Source: Microbacterium aerolatum
GTDB lineage: Bacteria; Actinomycetota; Actinomycetes; Actinomycetales; Microbacteriaceae
Reading direction: 5' to 3'
DNA: 49,517 nt
Assembly: GCF_007988825.1 (NCBI RefSeq)
Contig: NZ_BJUW01000019.1
Location: forward strand, 1 to 49,517
The notes beneath the pieces are model-generated. The model had not been told where the DNA came from. It ran no database searches and worked only from the letters and a program-made list of their open reading frames with translations. Within the stretch, counting starts at the first letter, position 1, and each line of letters opens with the position of its first letter. A program made the translations under genes and the position numbers. Positions 42,853 to 49,517 of the stretch are shown here, in pieces.

Positions 42853-44424
42853 TCAGCACTCGATGACGTTGACCGCGAGGCCGCCCTCGCTGGTCTCCTT
42901 GTACTTCGTCGACATGTCGGCGCCGGTCTGCCGCATGGTCTCGACCACGGCATCCAGAGACACGTAGTGTTCGCCGTCACCGCGCAGCGCGAGCCGCGCG
43001 GCGGTCACCGCTGTGGATGCCGCGATCGCGTTGCGCTCGATGCACGGGATCTGCACGAGCCCGCCGATCGGGTCGCAGGTGAGACCGAGGTGGTGCTCCA
43101 TCGCGATTTCCGCGGCGTTCTCGATCTGCCGGTTCGTGCCGCCCATGACGGCAGTGAGTCCGCCGGCGGCCATGGCGCAGGCCGAGCCGACCTCGGCCTG
43201 GCATCCGCCTTCGGCTCCCGAGATGGAGGCGTTGGCCTTGAAGAGCGACCCGAGCGCGGTGGCGGTGAGCAGGAAACGGCGGATGCCGCGGCGGCGGTTG
43301 GCCTCGGCGATGAGTTCGGGGGATGCGTCGCTTTCGACTCGCTCCGCTCGCTCAAGCCGTTTCGTCTCGCTGCGCTCGCTCAACGACCCGCGGTCGGCCC
43401 CTGAGCCTGTCGAAGGGTCCGACACCCCACCGGAGCTGAACCCGAGGAGGGCGCTGCCCACGAGCTCGCCGTAGGGCGTGACGGCATTGCCGGAGCCGAG
43501 CCCGGACTCGGCGAGGAACCGCCACCAGTACATCGCGACGGCGGGCAGGATGCCGGCGGCACCGTTCGTCGGAGCGGTGACCACTCGCCCGCCCGCGGCG
43601 TTCTCCTCGTTCACGGCGAGCGCGAACGCACCGAGCCACTCGCCGGGGATCGCAGGGGTGCCGTCGGCCTCGATCGCGTCGAGCTGCTCGCGGATCGCAC
43701 CGGCCCGGCGCTTGACCTTGAGGATCCCGGGGAGCACCCCGTCGGCGTGCAGGCCCGCGTCGACGCATCCGGCCATGGCATCCCAGATCGCATCGAGACC
43801 GGCAGCGACCTCGGCCTCCGGCCGCAGCGCCATCTCGTTTTCGCGGGCGACGTCGGCGATCGTGATGCCGCGCTCGTCGCAGAGTGCGATCAGCGACGCG
43901 GCATCCGTGTAGTCCAGGGGGAAGCCGCCGGCGGCGATCTGCGCCTCCTCACCGTCGCGGCGGATGAACCCGCCGCCGATCGAGTAGTACGTCTCCTCCA
44001 CCATGACATCGCTGTCAGCGCCGTGCGCGCGGATCGTCATGGCGTTCGGATGCCCCGGCAGCCGCGTCCGCGGCGCGAACTCGATGTCATCCTTGGCGAA
44101 CGGCACGGCGTGCGTACCCGCGATGAGCAGGTTCTCACCTGCGGGGAACGATGCCCATGCGGCGCGGACGTCGTCGGGATCGCAGGTCTCGGGCGCCAGC
44201 CCGCGCAGGCCTGCGACGACGGCATCCGGCGTCCCGTGTCCGATTCCGGTGGCGCCGAGGGAGCCGTACAGCGTGCAGGTCACGCGCGCGACCTCGCCCA
44301 GGCGTTCGTGCGCCGCGAGTCGCTGCGAGAAGTCGAGGGCCGCCCGCATCGGGCCCACGGTGTGTGAGCTCGATGGCCCCACGCCGATGGAGAACAGATC
44401 GAAGGCCGAGACGTACGCAGTCAC
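42853..44424 (-). CDS. sdaA: L-serine ammonia-lyase (single chain) with a repeat-encoded insertion
   Basis: A 523-residue iron-sulfur serine dehydratase giving pyruvate and ammonia. The beta domain starts MTAYVSAFDLFSIGVGPSSS and continues HTVGPMRAA. The alpha domain carries AEGGCQAEVGSACAMAA, LTCDPIGGLVQIPCIERN and the family ending; C in GGC, LTC and IPC are the expected cluster ligands. Between GFSSGG and ASPELIAEANRR, at about residues 335-365, there are about 30 extra residues (including SLSERSETKRLERAERVES) spelled by a copy of the dispersed repeat, in frame. The GTG at 44424 follows TAGCCT by 6 bases, with GGAGGG in the spacer. Confidence 0.92.
   Translation of the reverse strand: MTAYVSAFDLFSIGVGPSSSHTVGPMRAALDFSQRLAAHERLGEVARVTCTLYGSLGATGIGHGTPDAVVAGLRGLAPETCDPDDVRAAWASFPAGENLLIAGTHAVPFAKDDIEFAPRTRLPGHPNAMTIRAHGADSDVMVEETYYSIGGGFIRRDGEEAQIAAGGFPLDYTDAASLIALCDERGITIADVARENEMALRPEAEVAAGLDAIWDAMAGCVDAGLHADGVLPGILKVKRRAGAIREQLDAIEADGTPAIPGEWLGAFALAVNEENAAGGRVVTAPTNGAAGILPAVAMYWWRFLAESGLGSGNAVTPYGELVGSALLGFSSGGVSDPSTGSGADRGSLSERSETKRLERAERVESDASPELIAEANRRRGIRRFLLTATALGSLFKANASISGAEGGCQAEVGSACAMAAGGLTAVMGGTNRQIENAAEIAMEHHLGLTCDPIGGLVQIPCIERNAIAASTAVTAARLALRGDGEHYVSLDAVVETMRQTGADMSTKYKETSEGGLAVNVIEC
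43332..43422. repeat. Dispersed repeat lying inside the sdaA reading frame
   Basis: 43332-43393 matches the 40521 and 7074 copies (tttcgactcgctccgctcgc, then ccgtttcgtct, then tcaacgacccgcgg). It is joined to ctgagcctgtcgaaggg (43401-43417), a second short repeat common in actinobacterial intergenic DNA. No stop codon or frameshift results in sdaA, so this copy is translated. Confidence 0.8.
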
Positions 44425-44480
44425 CCCTCCAGGCTACGCTGGCGTGCGGACTGGAGGCGCGTTCCGGCCGGAAACGAGAC

Positions 44481-44508
44481 GAGCCCCGCCGCTTTCGCGA
44501 CGGGGCTC
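44481..44508 (-). terminator. Terminator of the tRNA-Arg gene
   Basis: GAGCCCCGTCGC, a GAAA tetraloop and GCGGCGGGGCTC form a near-perfect 12-bp stem (one mismatch) on the minus strand, 18 bases past the tRNA 3' end, followed by GTCTCGTTT. A GNRA loop and strong stem support termination before the sdaA start region. Confidence 0.8.
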
Positions 44509-44526
44509 TACTGTCTCAACACAGTG

Positions 44527-44599
44527 TGCGCCACAAGGGACTCGAACCCCTAACCTTCTGATCCGTAGTCAGATGCTCTATCCATTGAGCTAGTGGCGC
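44527..44599 (-). tRNA. tRNA-Arg, anticodon ACG
   Basis: A 73-base cloverleaf on the minus strand. The acceptor arms are GCGCCAC/GTGGCGC, the D arm is GCTC-AATGGATA-GAGC, and the anticodon stem TCTGA/TCAGA carries loop CTACGGA (anticodon ACG). The T arm contains GGTTCGAATCC. The 3' CCA is not encoded. The A34 of this anticodon is the classic bacterial substrate for TadA, whose gene is at 1085-1540. Confidence 0.97.
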
Positions 44600-44673
44600 A
44601 TTCTCCGGCCTGTTTCAGCGGAACGGGCCTCAGCAAGAATACATGACGGAGCACGCGAACGCGAAACCGGCGG

Positions 44674-45234
44674 TCAGGAGGCCGCTTCTCGCTTGCGCTT
44701 GGCGCGCTGCCGCGACGACAGCGCCTGCAGATCGACGAGCCTGAGCGCCTGCATCCGCGCCTCCCGCATCGTCGCGTAGTCGGGATCCTGCTCCGGGCGC
44801 ATGCCCTCGACGACCAGCCGTCGGTCGAGGTTTCCGCGCACTTCGGCCCACGCGGCCTGGCGGGCGTCCTCGACGAGCACGCCGAGCTTCTCGGGGTCTT
44901 CGGCCATTGCCTTGAGTCGTTCGGCGACGCCGGTGTACTGCTTGGCCCTGCGGCGGAGGTTGCGCACATCGCGGTCGCGGTAGTCGTGGGTGCCGGCGGG
45001 GTCGGAGTGGCGCCCTCGGGCGCGTTTGCGGAGCCTGGCCATTGCGTCGGCGGCCTGCTCGGATTCGACGGCCATCGCCAGAAGGGCTCCGCGGGCGTCT
45101 TCGACGTACTTGTCGGGGTCGAAGACGCCGCCCTTGGCGATCGTTCCGACGAGGATCTGGTTCTTCAGCGTCAAGCGCGCGGCGGCCGTCGCGATCGCGA
45201 CGCCTTCCGCGATGGCATCCGCTGTTCGTCCCAC
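44674..45234 (-). CDS. Conserved hypothetical helical protein
   Basis: A 186-residue charged, mostly helical protein. It reads VGRTADAIAEGVAIATAAAR and then LTLKNQILVGTIAKGGVFDPD. A Lys/Arg-rich stretch follows (RLRKRARGRHSDP), and the protein ends SSRQRAKRKREAAS. I believe similar proteins occur in other Microbacteriaceae, sometimes under doubtful names, but no domain is recognised. The basic tail could bind nucleic acid. The GTG at 45234 is chosen for AGGAGG 5 bases upstream; TACGAT at 45252-45257 is a possible -10. Confidence 0.7.
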   Translation of the reverse strand: MGRTADAIAEGVAIATAAARLTLKNQILVGTIAKGGVFDPDKYVEDARGALLAMAVESEQAADAMARLRKRARGRHSDPAGTHDYRDRDVRNLRRRAKQYTGVAERLKAMAEDPEKLGVLVEDARQAAWAEVRGNLDRRLVVEGMRPEQDPDYATMREARMQALRLVDLQALSSRQRAKRKREAAS

Positions 45235-45360
45235 CAGGACCTCCTCATCCGATCGTATCGTCCCCCACCGACGCGAGTCTCGGCCAGAATGGAACCAGAC
45301 AGGTTCTCCCCACCTGCAATGACGCGAGGCATGGACCCGACCGTGCCATGAGGAGGATGC

Positions 45361-46197
45361 ATGCGACGACTCACCCTCGCCGGCAGCACCACAGTGATCA
45401 CGGGCGCCGCCAGCGGCATGGGCGCGGAGATCGCGCGGCAGCTCTCCGCCGCGGGCGCGCATCTCGCGCTGCTCGATCACAACGCCGACGCGCTCGCCGC
45501 CATCGCGGCCGAACTTCCCGGCACGGTCACCACGCACGTCGTCGATCTGAGCGACGACGCGGCCGCCTTCGCCGCGATCGCCGAAGTGACCGCCGCGCAT
45601 CCCGCCGTCAACGCGCTGATCACCTGCGCCGGATCCTCGATGCTCGGCAGCTTCGAGCAGCTGACGATGGAGGAGATGCGCTGGCTGATCGATGTGAACC
45701 TGTGGGGCACGGTCTCCGTCACGAAGGCGCTGCTGCCCACGCTCAGGGCAGCGCCTGCCGCTCACATCACGCACATGTCCAGTGTCTATGCGCTGGCCGC
45801 GCCTGCCGGACGCATCCCTTACTCGATGAGCAAGTTCGCGGTGCGCGGCTTCTCGGAGGCGCTGCGTCACGAGCTGGAGGGAAGCTCTGTGACGGTGGGT
45901 GCGCTCTACCCAGCGGGCGTGCGCACCGGGATCATCCTGCATGGCCGGTACGCGGCCGCGATCGACCCCGCGGTCGCCGCACGTGCCGCCTCGGCACAGG
46001 CCGCGATGTATCACACCGAACCGCAGGATGCCGCGGCGCGCATCATCCGCGCCACCGAGCGTCGGCGCGCACGCACGATGATCGGACGCGAAGCCCGGCT
46101 CATCGACGTGATCGTGCGGCTCTCACCGGTCAGGTACTGGCGTGCGATGCGCGGCACGCTGCGCGAGGCGACCGACACCACGACGCCCGTGGCGTGA
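45361..46197 (+). CDS. Short-chain dehydrogenase/reductase
   Basis: A 278-residue classical SDR. The cofactor site is STTVITGAASGMGAEIARQL (TGxxxGMG), with NALITCAGSS (NAG-like), the catalytic Ser in THMSSVYAL, and Tyr-Lys in PYSMSKFAVRGFSEALRHEL. Substrate unknown; the SDR pattern fits an NAD(P)-dependent alcohol or ketone enzyme. AGGAGG precedes the ATG by 5 bases. Convergent with the GntR gene, 2 bases apart. Confidence 0.92.
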   Translation: MRRLTLAGSTTVITGAASGMGAEIARQLSAAGAHLALLDHNADALAAIAAELPGTVTTHVVDLSDDAAAFAAIAEVTAAHPAVNALITCAGSSMLGSFEQLTMEEMRWLIDVNLWGTVSVTKALLPTLRAAPAAHITHMSSVYALAAPAGRIPYSMSKFAVRGFSEALRHELEGSSVTVGALYPAGVRTGIILHGRYAAAIDPAVAARAASAQAAMYHTEPQDAAARIIRATERRRARTMIGREARLIDVIVRLSPVRYWRAMRGTLREATDTTTPVA

Positions 46198-46199
46198 CG

Positions 46200-46856
46200 T
46201 CACCCGGTCGACGTCGACTCTGTTCCGAAGCGTCGTTCGGCCGCGGCAGTGCCGGCGGCGAGGTGCTCGGCGAGAAGGCGCCGCACGAGCTCGACATCAC
46301 GAGCCTCGATCGCCTCGAAGAGCTCTCGATGGGAAGCCGCCATCCCCTGCAGGTCCTGGTGCAGCCCGAAGATCCACTTCAGACGAGTCGCGAAGACACC
46401 GGCGAGCTCGGTGAGCACATCATTGCTCGCGAGCACGGCCATGTAGGCATGGAAGTCTCCCGCCGCCGCCCGCGACGCGGCCTGGTCGCCGTCGCGCGCC
46501 GCCTGCTCTTCGCGCTCCAGCACCCGGCGCAGCCCCTCGAGGCCCGCCTCGTCGTGGCGCTCGGCCGCGTACACGAAGAGCATGGTCTCGATCGGCCCGC
46601 GGACCTCCGCGAAGTCGCGCACGTCGCCCAGCGTGTACTCACGGACCACCGCCCACGTCCGGGGACGCGCGACGACGATGCCCTCCGTGACGAGAGCACG
46701 GATCGCCTCTCGGACGGGAAGACGCGACACGTTGAGCTGCGCTGCGATGTCACGTTCCACGAGCCGTGATCCTGGGCGCCGGCGGCCGAGCACGATGTCG
46801 TCGCGCAGCTGACGTGCCACCCGCGCAGACTCCAACTCCGAAGGCCTCTCCCCCAT
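46200..46856 (-). CDS. GntR family regulator, FadR/FCD subfamily
   Basis: A 218-residue regulator. The winged helix reads VARQLRDDIVLGRRRPGSRL, then VERDIAAQLNVSRLPVREAIRAL, followed by an FCD ligand domain with EVRGPIETMLFVYAAERHDE and late His residues (DFHAYMAVLA, ASHRELFEAI) that could bind metal. The ATG at 46856 is preferred because CACAAT lies 7 bases upstream; a start 7 codons earlier (46877) is possible. A GGTATACC operator lies just upstream. Confidence 0.9.
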   Translation of the reverse strand: MGERPSELESARVARQLRDDIVLGRRRPGSRLVERDIAAQLNVSRLPVREAIRALVTEGIVVARPRTWAVVREYTLGDVRDFAEVRGPIETMLFVYAAERHDEAGLEGLRRVLEREEQAARDGDQAASRAAAGDFHAYMAVLASNDVLTELAGVFATRLKWIFGLHQDLQGMAASHRELFEAIEARDVELVRRLLAEHLAAGTAAAERRFGTESTSTG

Positions 46857-46897
46857 TCGAGTAATTGTGCCACTCATCTGCGCGTTTTCACCGGTTT

Positions 46898-46905
46898 GGT
46901 ATACC
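46898..46905. promoter_or_regulatory. FCD-type GntR operator core
   Basis: GGTATACC within TTTGGTATACCGG matches the TnGTnnnACnA-type sites bound by FCD GntR proteins. It lies about 42-49 bases upstream of the preferred gntR ATG, close to the expected -35, as for autoregulation. It also lies just after the rhodanese gene stop. Confidence 0.55.
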
Positions 46906-46932
46906 GGCCGCGCACTCCGGGTTTTCCGGCAC

Positions 46933-47805
46933 TCACGCGCGCGTCAGCCGACCGGCGGGCAGTGTGCCCACCGCGACGGGGCGCCCGCGAGTGTTCGCCC
47001 ACTGGCTCCACGACCCCGGGTAGACCCGGACCGGGATGCCGGCATGCTCCAGTGCGAGCGCCGCGTGCATCGCAGCGACGCCCGAGCTGCAATAAACGGC
47101 GACCTCGGTCGCGGCATCCACCCCTGCCGTGGCGAAGAGGCGCTGCAGCGCCTCTGGCCGGTGGAGGCGCCCGTCGCCCGCGACCGTCGCCATGGCGGGA
47201 AGGTTCACGGCACCGGGAATGTGCCCGCCGACCGGATCGCTGGTGTTGTGGGCACCGCTGTACTGCTCCGGGGTACGGACGTCCAGCAGCACACCGCGTG
47301 CGACGAGACCTTCGACGTCGTCGATCCCGGCGGCGTCCGCGGCTGCACCAGGCACGAGGGTCACGCCGCCGGGCTGCGGCCGCACGTCGCCGTGCTCGAG
47401 CGGGAGATCCTCGGACGTCCATGCTCTGATGCCGCCGTCGAGCACCCTCACGTCCACCCCGACGCGGCGCAGCAGCCACCACAGCCTGGCGGCCGGAACG
47501 CTGCGATTGTCGTCGTACGCCACGACGACGTCGCCGTCGTCGAGTCCCCAGCCCCGCGCAGCGCGCTGCAGATCGTCGAGCGCCGGCAGCGGATGCCGCC
47601 CCTCCTGCGGCTGCCCCCGACGAGCGAGCTCGCGCTCGAGATCCACGTACACGGCACCGGGAAGGTGCGCGCGGACGTATTCCGGGCGTCCCTCCGGCCG
47701 GTCGAGCCGCCAGCGCACGTCGAGCAGCCGCACGGGCGGGCCGGTGCGGTGCTCGGCGATGCGCTGCAGGTGCAGCAGCTGCGCCACGCTGACCAGGTGA
47801 CTCAT
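46933..47805 (-). CDS. Sulfurtransferase, two-domain rhodanese
   Basis: A 290-residue thiosulfate or 3-mercaptopyruvate sulfurtransferase. The inactive N-terminal rhodanese domain contains LLDVRWRLDRPEGRPEYVRA. The catalytic C-terminal domain has LLDVRTPEQYSGAHNTSDPVGGHIPGAVN, given here as the landmark near residue 175, and the active-site loop VYCSSGVAAMHAALAL with the persulfide Cys. The ATG at 47805 (MSHLVSVAQLL) is preferred because GATGCT lies 6 bases upstream. A start 18 codons earlier would add an Asp/Ala-rich stretch and cannot be excluded. Confidence 0.9.
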   Translation of the reverse strand: MSHLVSVAQLLHLQRIAEHRTGPPVRLLDVRWRLDRPEGRPEYVRAHLPGAVYVDLERELARRGQPQEGRHPLPALDDLQRAARGWGLDDGDVVVAYDDNRSVPAARLWWLLRRVGVDVRVLDGGIRAWTSEDLPLEHGDVRPQPGGVTLVPGAAADAAGIDDVEGLVARGVLLDVRTPEQYSGAHNTSDPVGGHIPGAVNLPAMATVAGDGRLHRPEALQRLFATAGVDAATEVAVYCSSGVAAMHAALALEHAGIPVRVYPGSWSQWANTRGRPVAVGTLPAGRLTRA

Positions 47806-47850
47806 GCCTTCAGCATCCGCATCCGCGGAAGCGTCGGCATCCCTCGTCGA

Positions 47851-47890
47851 CACAGTCATTCACGGGGCGACACAGAACTTCACGGGGCGA
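47851..47890. repeat. Tandem 20-bp duplication upstream of the rhodanese gene
   Basis: Two adjacent 20-base units (47851-47870 and 47871-47890) agree at 17 positions. Each contains ttcacggggcgacacag-like sequence, and a third partial CAC follows. It lies just outside the preferred rhodanese start. It may be a regulatory site array or a remnant of a mobile-element end; neither can be decided from this window. Confidence 0.6.
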
Positions 47891-47920
47891 CACGCGGGGT
47901 AATGCGTCGTCCTGTCTTGG

Positions 47921-48562
47921 TCAGGGGAGCCGGTTGGCGCGGGCGAGGTTCTCGGTCAGCTCGGCGGCGTTCTGGCGGACGACGTAGGCGGGGCGGTCGC
48001 GTTCCACCCGCCATGACTCGCTCAGCGGTCCGACGTTCACGGTGTCGAACCCGAGCTCGTCGTAGAACGAGGTGACGAACTCAACGGCCTCGTCGAAGTC
48101 ACTCGCCGTGGCGAGGGCTCGGCGATCCTCCGCGCCGGCGGGCGCGCCGTCGGTGGTGATCTCGCCGGAGCGGATGTGGTTGAACGCCTTCACGACCTTG
48201 GACGTCGGCAGGTGTTCCTGAAGCATCTGGGAAGTCGTCGTCTCGCCGTTGTCCAGCGCTTCGATGTGGCCGTCGCGCTCGTAGTAGTAGTTGTTCGTGT
48301 CGAGGACGATCTTTCCGGCAAGAGGCTCGACCGGCACCTGCGAGAGCGCATGCAGCGGCACCGTCACCACGACCACATCGCCTGCGGCTCCTGCCTCGGC
48401 CGATGTGGCCGCGCGTGCCCGCGGCCCGAGCTCGGCGACGAGATCGCTCAGCGTCTCCGGTCCTCGCGAGTTCGAGATCACGACGTCGTAGCCGTGCGCC
48501 ACGGCCGCGCGTGCGACCTGGCTGCCGATGTGTCCTGCACCGATGATTCCGAGAGTTGTCAT
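47921..48562 (-). CDS. F420/NADP-dependent oxidoreductase family protein
   Basis: A 213-residue Rossmann protein starting MTTLGIIGAGHIGSQVARAA (GxGxxG). DVVISNSRGPETL is the usual NADP-ribose contact. VVVVTVPLHALSQVPVEPLAGKIVLDTNN and KAFNHIRSGEI are family landmarks (about residues 63-135). Relatives include NADPH-dependent F420 reductases (Npd/Fno-like), but many members have unknown partners. The ATG at 48562 has no clear ribosome binding site. Confidence 0.87.
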   Translation of the reverse strand: MTTLGIIGAGHIGSQVARAAVAHGYDVVISNSRGPETLSDLVAELGPRARAATSAEAGAAGDVVVVTVPLHALSQVPVEPLAGKIVLDTNNYYYERDGHIEALDNGETTTSQMLQEHLPTSKVVKAFNHIRSGEITTDGAPAGAEDRRALATASDFDEAVEFVTSFYDELGFDTVNVGPLSESWRVERDRPAYVVRQNAAELTENLARANRLP

Positions 48563-48597
48563 GCGAGGGACAACAGGCCCGCGGCGCGCGTATTCCG

Positions 48598-49041
48598 TCA
48601 GCCGAGCTTGCGCAGGGCGTCCTCGGCTGCGACCCACGCGAGCATCGCGCACTTGACTCTGGCGACGTAGCGCGAGACGCTGCCGAGCGCCGCGGCATCG
48701 CCGAGCAGCTCCTCGTCGGGCTCGATCTTGCCGCGCGAGCGCATCGCCTCGCGGAACACGTCGATGCGCTTCTCGATCTCGGGCACGGTCATGCCCTCGA
48801 CGAGTTCGGCGAACAGCGACGCCGATGCCTGCGAGATCGCGCAGCCGTGCCCCTCCCACGCGATCGCCTCGATCGCGCCGTCTGCGCCCGGGTGCACCTG
48901 CAGGGTGATCTCGTCACCGCAGGTCGGGTTCAGCTGGTGCGACTGCGCGGTGACCTCGTCGCGCAGTCCGAATCCGTGCGGGGTGCGCGAGTGATCGAGG
49001 ATCAGCTCCTGGTACAGATTCTGCAGATCGCTGGATGTCAT
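48598..49041 (-). CDS. sufU: SufU Fe-S cluster assembly / sulfur-transfer protein
   Basis: A 147-residue zinc-bound sulfur acceptor for SufS. The ligand set is visible: NPTCGDEITLQV (Cys and Asp), WEGHGCAISQASASLF (Cys) and ARVKCAMLAW (Cys). MTSSDLQNLYQELILDHSRT is the family start. The ATG overlaps the sufS stop by 4 bases (ATGA), giving coupled expression from a suf operon that enters the window from the right. Confidence 0.95.
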   Translation of the reverse strand: MTSSDLQNLYQELILDHSRTPHGFGLRDEVTAQSHQLNPTCGDEITLQVHPGADGAIEAIAWEGHGCAISQASASLFAELVEGMTVPEIEKRIDVFREAMRSRGKIEPDEELLGDAAALGSVSRYVARVKCAMLAWVAAEDALRKLG

Positions 49042-49517
49042 GAGCGCACTCCGAAGAAGTCGATGGTGGCGGCGACGCCGTCGAGGAAGGCGTCGACCTC
49101 GGCCTCGGTCGAGTACAGATACGTGCTCGCCCTGGTGGATGCGGTGACGCCGAGCCGGCGATGCAGCGGCTGCGCGCAGTGGTGGCCGACCCGCACGGCG
49201 ATGCCGCGGTCGTCGAGGAACTGCCCGACGTCGTGCGAATGGATGCCGGGGATGTCGAAGCTCGCCAGCCCGACCCGTGGCAGGGCGATGCCCGCGCCGA
49301 GCACCCGGACGCCGTCGATCGCGGTGAGCCCGTCGACGAGCCGCTGCCCGAGCGCTGCCTCGTGGGCGGCGATGCGCGGCATCCCGACCTCGCTCAGGTA
49401 GTCGATCGCGGCGGCGAGCGCGACGGCCTGCGACACCCGCTGGGTGCCGGCTTCGAAGCGCTGCGGCGGGGGGAGATACTCGGCCCGCGTGGTCGTGACC
49501 GTGGTGATCATGGACCC
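49038..49517 (-). CDS. sufS: SufS-type cysteine desulfurase, N-terminus cut by window edge
   Basis: The last 159 residues or so of a PLP enzyme that supplies sulfur for Fe-S clusters. MITTVTTTRAEYLPPPQRFE and AGTQ are the conserved region after the PLP Lys (off the window). The catalytic Cys is in VRVGHHCAQPLHRRLGV, the group II SufS loop. The frame is open through the right edge. Its stop overlaps the sufU start. Confidence 0.95.
   Translation of the reverse strand, partial: GSMITTVTTTRAEYLPPPQRFEAGTQRVSQAVALAAAIDYLSEVGMPRIAAHEAALGQRLVDGLTAIDGVRVLGAGIALPRVGLASFDIPGIHSHDVGQFLDDRGIAVRVGHHCAQPLHRRLGVTASTRASTYLYSTEAEVDAFLDGVAATIDFFGVRS

Noticed and set aside
44674..46014. A 446-codon minus-strand frame reaching back over the SDR gene
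   Set aside because: Its first 260 codons are antisense to a clear SDR; only the last 186 codons, with their own AGGAGG and GTG, are kept as a gene.

Overview
The window is a stretch of ordinary chromosome from a high-GC actinobacterium. The closest fit is the family Microbacteriaceae, probably Microbacterium or a near relative. The reasons are the GC-rich codon use, the very frequent GGATGC/GCATCC hexamer, GTG starts, many leaderless genes, and the gene set: SufS-SufU, UdgX, single-chain SdaA, DtxR-type iron boxes and PadR/DUF1048 drug-transporter cassettes. I see no prophage, CRISPR array, rRNA or complete insertion sequence. Both ends cut a gene: proC on the left and sufS on the right.

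Layout. 1-7 kb: proC, a stand-alone CDF C-terminal domain, tadA diverging from upp, a VOC protein, a large RecB-like nuclease/SF1 helicase and nadE. 7.0-11.4 kb: an inverted pair of a dispersed repeat, then the sbcD-sbcC repair operon. 11.5-15.9 kb: an EmrB/QacA-type exporter behind a terminator-like leader, a small GNAT, a consensus promoter driving a Cys/Met-rich leaderless small ORF ahead of an orphan winged-helix regulator, an AlkA-type glycosylase and a small membrane protein. 15.9-21.1 kb: a siderophore uptake operon divergent from a siderophore-interacting reductase across DtxR/IdeR-like boxes, then a VOC protein. 21-30.7 kb: an MFS transporter, M20 peptidase, NAD(P)-binding protein, FUSC protein, a LysR regulator divergent from an orphan FrdA/SdhA-like flavoprotein, a PhnB-like protein, an alpha/beta hydrolase and UdgX. 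30.7-33 kb: a PadR-DUF1048-ABC operon with a palindromic operator array. 33-40.5 kb: a secreted SLT protein, a membrane-anchored double VOC protein, MarR with an unusual leader, flotillin and HrpB. 40.5-49.5 kb: a second repeat copy, a TetR-ABC exporter operon with a palindrome over the start codon, a serine dehydratase carrying a third repeat copy inside its reading frame, tRNA-Arg(ACG), SDR, GntR, a rhodanese, an F420/NADP-type oxidoreductase, and sufU-sufS.

Themes. (1) About twenty genes show TAnnnT, then 6-7 bases, then ATG/GTG, which is the layout of leaderless transcripts, so many starts here are best set by the -10 element. (2) Several regulators sit beside visible operators (DtxR, PadR, TetR, GntR). 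(3) The most unusual material is in three leaders (before the winged-helix regulator, the exporter and MarR) and in the repeat that has become coding sequence in sdaA. (4) TadA and its expected substrate tRNA-Arg(ACG) are both present, and DNA repair is well represented (SbcCD, AlkA-like, UdgX, RecB-like helicase).
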